A program made the translations under genes and the position numbers. From Botrytis cinerea B05.10 (lineage: Eukaryota; Ascomycota; Leotiomycetes; Helotiales; Sclerotiniaceae): DNA of 64,000 bases. The notes beneath the pieces were generated by a model. The model saw nothing but the letters and a program-made list of their open reading frames with translations. It made no database searches and had not been told where the DNA came from. Numbering within the stretch: position 1 is the stretch's first letter; each line of letters opens with the position of its first letter. The DNA lies in contig NC_037315.1 in assembly GCF_000143535.2 (NCBI RefSeq), forward strand, positions 1,426,001 to 1,490,000, read 5' to 3'. This document shows, piece after piece, positions 58,633-64,000 of this stretch.

Positions 58633-61156
58633 TCAACTACTTCTCTTTCTTGCCCATCCACCATATCCTCCCCCTCCCCCTCCTTTGCTACTCACACCTA
58701 AGCCGTCTTCCTCTGGCATCCATTCTTCTGGTTGAAAATTCGGATTATTGTAATGCGCCGTATTATAATGACTGTTTTTAAACGTGCTAGTTTGAAAACT
58801 GGGTACGGGTCCCTCTTGTAAATCGGCTGATATCGCCCATTCATACTTGCTTGGGCGAAAACTTGCTGCTGGTATACCTAATGAGATAGGAGATGGGATA
58901 GTATGAGGATTGGGTGGGGGTAGGGTGTGAATAGGAAGGGAGATTGGCGTATTTTTGAATGGGTGTGGCGAGGCGATAATCGGGGTAGGGGTATTGATTG
59001 AAGTAAATGTTGAACGATTGGGAAGACTTGTGACTGAGGTTGCGGATTGTGGTGTTGAGACTGAGTTTCCTGCAGGTGACATAGGTGACAAGGCGGTGGA
59101 TGGCGCAGGTGCAAATGCTTGAGACATCGGCGATTGATATTGCGTACCAAAGTTTGGATATGGTGATGCGAAACTAACACCCGGGATACTGAGGAGGAGA
59201 TCCATAGTTTGATATGGATTCATAGGAGGGTGTGCTTCAGTCGAGTGTTGATGGGTAAAATTCGTGGCTCGATTGACTTGAATATTTGAGCTCATGTCAA
59301 TACTTTGCCGTACAAGATCCTTATACAAGATATCGTAATGACCAGGTCGATATAGGAGGTATATCATGGGACCTCCTGGGTTGGTGGGCTGACCATTTGA
59401 ATCTTCAGCTTGAAACATGTGACTGTTGACTTGTGTCCCCTCACTGCGGTCGAGATAGACAATCTCAACCGAGAAGCGGGTAGGTTTCAGTAGAATGTCG
59501 ATGAGCAAAGTCATACCAAGATGATCTATTTCTTGATTAGGCGGCTCTAACCATTCTTTTCGATATTGATCGATACCACCGCCGTCTGGTATAAAGCCTT
59601 GGTAATTTTGAGGGTTAGCTTTCAGCCATGAGCTAGCCAATAATCGAAAATGGTAAACGATAGCGTTCGAGATTTCTGAGTTGTTGAATCGATCCAAGAT
59701 CAAGGATTCAGCAGCTGGGATAGAAGTATCCATTAAATCTCCCATGTCTCTCAACAAGGTGGTCGTTTCTTCCACCATGTCCTCGAAGATCCACGCGTCG
59801 AATCCTCCAGCCGTGGTGAGTAGACTGTTTAACGATAATATCCTTGCTAGTTCATCCTCTACCTGACTTCTATTCCCCATTCTCAGTAAAGTTTCAAAGT
59901 AGGAGAATCCCGCCGCTAAACACCAAATAAGTCAGCTCTACCCAAAACAATAGCTATTGACGGCGAATATCATTTCGTTTGTGCACGGGTATCATCAAGC
60001 ACCAAGCTCAGAGGACTTACCCCGCCATCCACAATTTCCATCCCCAAGAATCGGTCGATAATGAGAATATTTCTGAGGTAATGCCTAGCACCAATTGTTA
60101 GTGATGGGTAGCGTAGAGCATACAATCAGCTATCGATCACTTACAGAAGTTTTCGAAACATATATTGGGTCAGCTTTTGCATATTCTTCAGCTATCACCA
60201 AGCTGCTCTTCTTTTCCCCCACTAATGGGCCCTACTGGACTGTCAGTTCAAGCTCTGTACTACAAAATGCCACCAGTTCATAACTAGTTTGAAGCTTCTG
60301 TAGTGATAGCAACAAATCAAAAGATTCATACCTCCAACGCTGGTTGAAATTCTCTAGCTAAAGCTTCCTGTGCTTCCATATCATTAACTCCATTGACGCC
60401 GCCGTCCTCCATTTTGTATTGTTGCTGATTGTGATGTGCGAATAATGGTGGTAGAGAAGAATTGGGATTGGGATTGGTGTTGTGGGGTAGGTTGATCGTG
60501 CCCGTAAGATTTGGGTTCGAATTCGCAGGGCTACTATTGATGGGATTAAAAATTGGTTGTTGCGGATGCCGTTGTTGGAATTGTTGCAGGGTATTTCCCA
60601 GTCCGTGGCCCGTCGTCGTACCTTGTCCTGGTTGAGTTGCAACAACAATTGAGTTCAGATTATCCACGATGGCTGTCGTTGTTGGTGGTGTACATGCCGA
60701 GGGAGAGGAATGAGATAAAGAATTTGAGCGTTGCTGCTGCTGCTGTTGTTGTTGCGCGTGAGATTGTGGGTGTGAGTGTGTGAGTGTGTGGCTGTGGTTG
60801 TGAGGGTGAGGATGAGCGTGAGGATGAGCGTGAGGGTGAGGGTGAGAGTGCGATTGAGATTGAGATTGAGAGTGGGATTGAGGGTGCGGATGTTGGTGTT
60901 GGAGTTGGTGTTGGAGCAGTGATTGTGTGTTTGAAACGGAATTGTGGTTGAGGTTATGGTTGTTAAGATTTTGATTTTGATTTTGGTTGTGGTTGTGGTT
61001 ATGATTGTGGGTGTGGGTGTGAGTGGTGTGATTGTGGTTGTGGTTGTGATGGAAATTGTTGAAATCCAGAAGTGGTGGAGGAGGTTGTGGTTGTGGAGAT
61101 ATATTTAATCCATATGTAGAGAAGGGTGAAAATGGTGTGGGTTGTGGTTGGAACAT
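58633..61156 (-). CDS. Otubain-type deubiquitinase (peptidase C65) with long His/Asn/Gln-rich N-terminus
   Basis: Exons 61156-60332, 60231-60145, 60084-60021 and 59915-58633 join in frame to 752 residues. Otubains are OTU-fold cysteine proteases that cut ubiquitin chains (human OTUB1 prefers Lys48 linkages). The catalytic domain runs from about residue 285 to 530: ADPIYVSKTSALPQKYSHYR, the nucleophile Cys322 in GDGNCGWR, GFSYFETL, DGGGIDQYRKEWLEPP, and catalytic His518 in YRPGHYDILY. Residues 36-142 are a run of His-Asn, His-Pro, Gln and Ser repeats, including an eight-Gln stretch. The C-terminal 220 residues are Pro/Ser/Thr-rich and end in a Gly-rich basic tail. Typical otubains are 270-300 residues, so both flanks are extra. 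Exon 2 uses the TAG at 60232, not the CAG just upstream. Confidence 0.93.
60727..61050 (-). repeat. Low-complexity coding repeat (His/Asn/Gln/Ser)
   Basis: Imperfect hexa- and trinucleotide repeats (GTGGTT-, GTGAGG- and CTG-type on the plus strand) inside the first otubain exon. They encode about 107 residues dominated by His, Asn, Gln, Pro and Ser. Such tracts vary in length between strains by slippage. Confidence 0.85.
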
Positions 61157-64000
61157 GATAATGAATGGAGTGAGTGGTGAGATAGGATAGGATAGTGCTT
61201 CCTTTTTTTTCTTCTTTCTTCACTCTACAACAACTCTCTTATTGTTGCAGGTTCCTGTCGAATATTACACTTCACTCTTCACTCTTCACTCTTTTCTTAC
61301 TTCACTCTTCTCTTACGTCTTCCACTTCTCTCTTCTCTCTTCTCTTCTCTCTTCTCTTCTCTCTTCTCTCTCCACCTTCTCTCACTCTTTTCCTACTCCG
61401 TCCACGTCTTCGTTTCTGTCTTCCGCGCGCCCTCGTCTCTCTCCCCAAAATCACAGATCAGAGACAAATAAATTCTGCGAGCGGAACGGGATTCTCCTCT
61501 TGCACGTCGTCGTCGTTATCTATTTTTCCTTCTCACCACACGCAATTAAAATATATGGCAGCGAAGAGGTGGGAAGTGACGGGACTGTGAACGCATCCAA
61601 TATATAAAACTCGAGGGACTCAAAAGACCAAGTAACGAACAAGTACAACGTGAAGCACAACCGCCAATAGATCAACGAATAATGTGACGGATTGACAAAT
61701 CGATCAATTGATTAATTAATGGATGTGCAACAGAACCGAAGCTTAACCAAAGCTTAAAAAAGTGGTTTGAGCCTTGAGAGAAATCAGACCATCAATTGAT
61801 CCAGGTCCAAAGTGACATCGGCCGTGGGAAATAGATGTGCTAGTGATGATAATGATAGTACGAGTGATAATTAATGATCGACAAGAGCAAGACGCGGAAT
61901 GTAACGACACCCAAGCCCTGGAGGATACTAGTAGCGTACGCAAGAGAACCTCGAAAGAGTGAGGGAGTCTTGGAGGAAATTGATATCGGAATAATAATAA
62001 CTAAGATTGATATAAAGATGGATGATCCTTTTCAAGGGGGGTCAGGCCAGGTTGGTCGGTCGGTCGGTCGGTCGGTCGGTGGATTGATGGATGGATGGAC
62101 TGCTCGATGGATCGATATTCATTCACACTGTCCAGTTGCCGTGATCTGATGTGAGTTGCGTTTTGCTGGTGGATGAAGATGTGCTCTCCTCTCCTTTCCT
62201 CTACCTCGTCCTGGTGTATCGATATCGAAATGTCTTGGATGCTTGAATGTGGCTTTTGGGGGCGTCGTGGATGAAACGTTATTGGAGTCGCCTGGGGAGT
62301 TGGTCCTTTATGTGGTCTGCTTTGGTGCGACGCACCATGAGAATATCAAAAAGGCGATGGGGGAGTAGAGGCAGAGGACCTGAACGACCGAGCGAGAGGC
62401 CAGGACAGGGCTCGAACGGGCTAGGGCAAGTACAGAGCAGAGCAATATGTACATGTACATACGGTGAATGGAGATGTGAATGGAGATGTGAATGTGAATG
62501 TGAATGCGAACGTAGTTGTAGATGTAGATGGAGATGGAGATGGAGATGTAGGGGTGCAAATTACATGCAATGAGTACCAAGAGACGGGACCAGGGGAGGA
62601 GGGAGGAAGATGGGAGATAATGTCAATGGACGGAGTACGGGAGAAAGAATGAATGGGGAGAAAGATGGAGACAGGGTATTGTAGACAAGGTCCAGATTGG
62701 CCGACGACCTGGCCCTCCAGATACCAAGAATGGATCCGGAAAGGGGGTATTGGAGTATGTGCTATGTATATGTATATGTATTCATGTAGCGAGGGTAGCG
62801 AGGGTAGCAGACAAATGAGCAAGAGCAAGAGCAAGTACGATATACCGTACTTGGATTGGAGAGTGACGAGGGGATCGATCCGGCCACGACGCAAAGCAAG
62901 TGGATTGACGATAGTTATAGATTTGGTCCTTGTATTGATTTGATTCTGTGTATGTCGCATGTGTCGATCGTGCTTATTTTTTATACGTCGTCAGAGTCTA
63001 TGTCGCTCTTCGTGCTTCAGAGCAGAAGCATTATACTTCCGCCGTCCCAGTATCTGTTATCTCCCCCCTCTCTCCCTGCTCTACTGCTTTCGCTTTATGC
63101 GAGAATCCCGATTCCTGGCTCCGTAACTCAGCACAAATCAATCACGGCGAAATACTCCCACAGAGGACAATTTTTGTTTTCCAGCTTTATCTTGTCGTCC
63201 CTCTTTGACTCATTCACATGTGTGCGCCCAGACCCTTCTCACAATCTCTCTTCTGGCTTCCTCTTCGTGTGTCCGCTCGATGATGGGCTGGCTGATGCAT
63301 ATACCGGTAACCTCACAGCAAAATCCAGTACGGGGGCCCTGCTCAAATTGCGAAAGGATACCGTTCGTTCGTTCATTCGACCTTGACCTTGCGTATCCTG
63401 TCGGTTCCCTTTTGGTCTTGGTCTTAAATCCCTCGACAAATGACGAGGAGCAGGAATAGAATAACAATATGCAATCGGTATGTAGGGTACTATATCGCTT
63501 CGCTCTATCGTCAGGTCGATTTTAGATTCAGCCAAATATGTAAGGAGTGCAGGTGGGCTAGAAAGATATTTCCAAACGAAACAACATATACACGAGGAGA
63601 TTATATTACGGAGATGGACAATTGAATGGGCAGTTGAATTTTCCGTGGTTCCTTTCTTTTCCCAATTCTACCTGAGTAGAAATCGTGGTGTTTATGAGGT
63701 GTCATCAGTGAGCTAGACTTTGGGCTTGGTCTCGTCGATGTAGCCTGATGTATGTATGTATCTATGTATGGCTATGTATGATATTGTATGGCAATTTTCG
63801 ATTTGACATCGTACTGTAATGTATGTATGTAACGGATGCTAATTGCCCCACCTTTTCTTCTGCAAATGCCCGATGGATTCTTCTTCCGTCGGTCGTGGAG
63901 CTGCAGCTGGGCAGATTTCTTACGTGCTCGGCTGCTAATTAAAAATTGCATGACACTGTTATGTTATAATGAATTCGTTGTTGTCGATGCTATTACTCTT
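61157..64000. other. Otubain promoter region and gene-free right end
   Basis: No supported gene in 2.8 kb. The first part has TTCTC-type pyrimidine repeats on the plus strand (61262-61375). Then there is a GGTC tract and a purine-rich section at 62440-62560 made of GAATG/GGAGAT units. Frames at 61195-61607, 62247-62573 and 62653-63459 overlap each other on both strands, are short and lack domains. TATG-type repeats occur near 63750-63830. A neighbour beyond the right edge is likely. Confidence 0.5.
62054..62081 (+). repeat. (GGTC)n microsatellite
   Basis: About six to seven tetranucleotide units, about 900 bases upstream of the otubain start. Confidence 0.85.

Noticed and set aside
62247..62960. 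Overlapping frames on both strands upstream of the otubain
   Set aside because: Arise from GAATG/GGAGAT repeats; residues alternate with the repeat period and no domain is present.

Overview
The window looks like a chromosomal segment of a filamentous ascomycete. The reasons are short GT-AG introns (about 45-100 bases), branch-site matches such as CTAAC/CTGAC, AT-leaning spacers, and protein families typical of Pezizomycotina: a HET-domain protein, a fungal-rhodopsin-domain membrane protein, a fungal SLATT protein, a Zn2Cys6 regulator, a CE5 cutinase and SUR7/PalI. Details of several hypothetical proteins suggest Leotiomycetes, but that is inference. I saw no tRNA, rRNA, CRISPR array or intact transposon. 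All exon coordinates come from hand splicing checked for frame continuity; there was no transcript evidence.

Left part (1-16.6 kb): the 3' end of an acyl-CoA dehydrogenase (+), a seven-helix rhodopsin-like protein (-), an MFS sugar-type transporter (-), two unrelated short-chain dehydrogenases (+), a HET-domain protein (+) and a predicted alpha-beta-barrel protein (-). Spacers here are long, and one (about 7.2-7.8 kb) is very AT-rich. Transporter plus oxidoreductases could form a small metabolic neighbourhood, but no signature enzyme supports a named pathway.

Middle part (16.6-36 kb): three hypothetical proteins (two with coiled-coil character, one with 21-residue repeats), a small unknown protein, an M20D amidohydrolase, a leucine-rich-repeat protein, a small Cys-rich protein, a GPI-anchored Kre9/Knh1-type cell-surface protein assembled from three open frames, and a two-helix SLATT protein.

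36.9-43.3 kb is the most interesting block. A CTF1/FarB-like Zn2Cys6 regulator, whose zinc finger is split over five exons including 25-, 18- and 33-base microexons, is followed on the same strand by a complete cutinase-family (CE5) esterase. The spacer between them carries five ACCTCGG motifs in 1.2 kb. CCTCGG is the reported core bound by FarA/FarB-type regulators, so this could be a regulator-target pair for plant-cutin or lipid use.

Right part (45.3-64 kb): a PNPOx-like flavoprotein (-) divergent from the mitochondrial octanoyltransferase LIP2 (+), a SUR7/PalI eisosome-type membrane protein (-), an 8.9-kb gene-poor tract full of simple repeats with a strand-asymmetric, G-poor section and an 18-base minisatellite, and an otubain-type deubiquitinase (-) with a long His/Asn/Gln-rich N-terminal extension. 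The last 2.8 kb hold simple repeats and no convincing gene.
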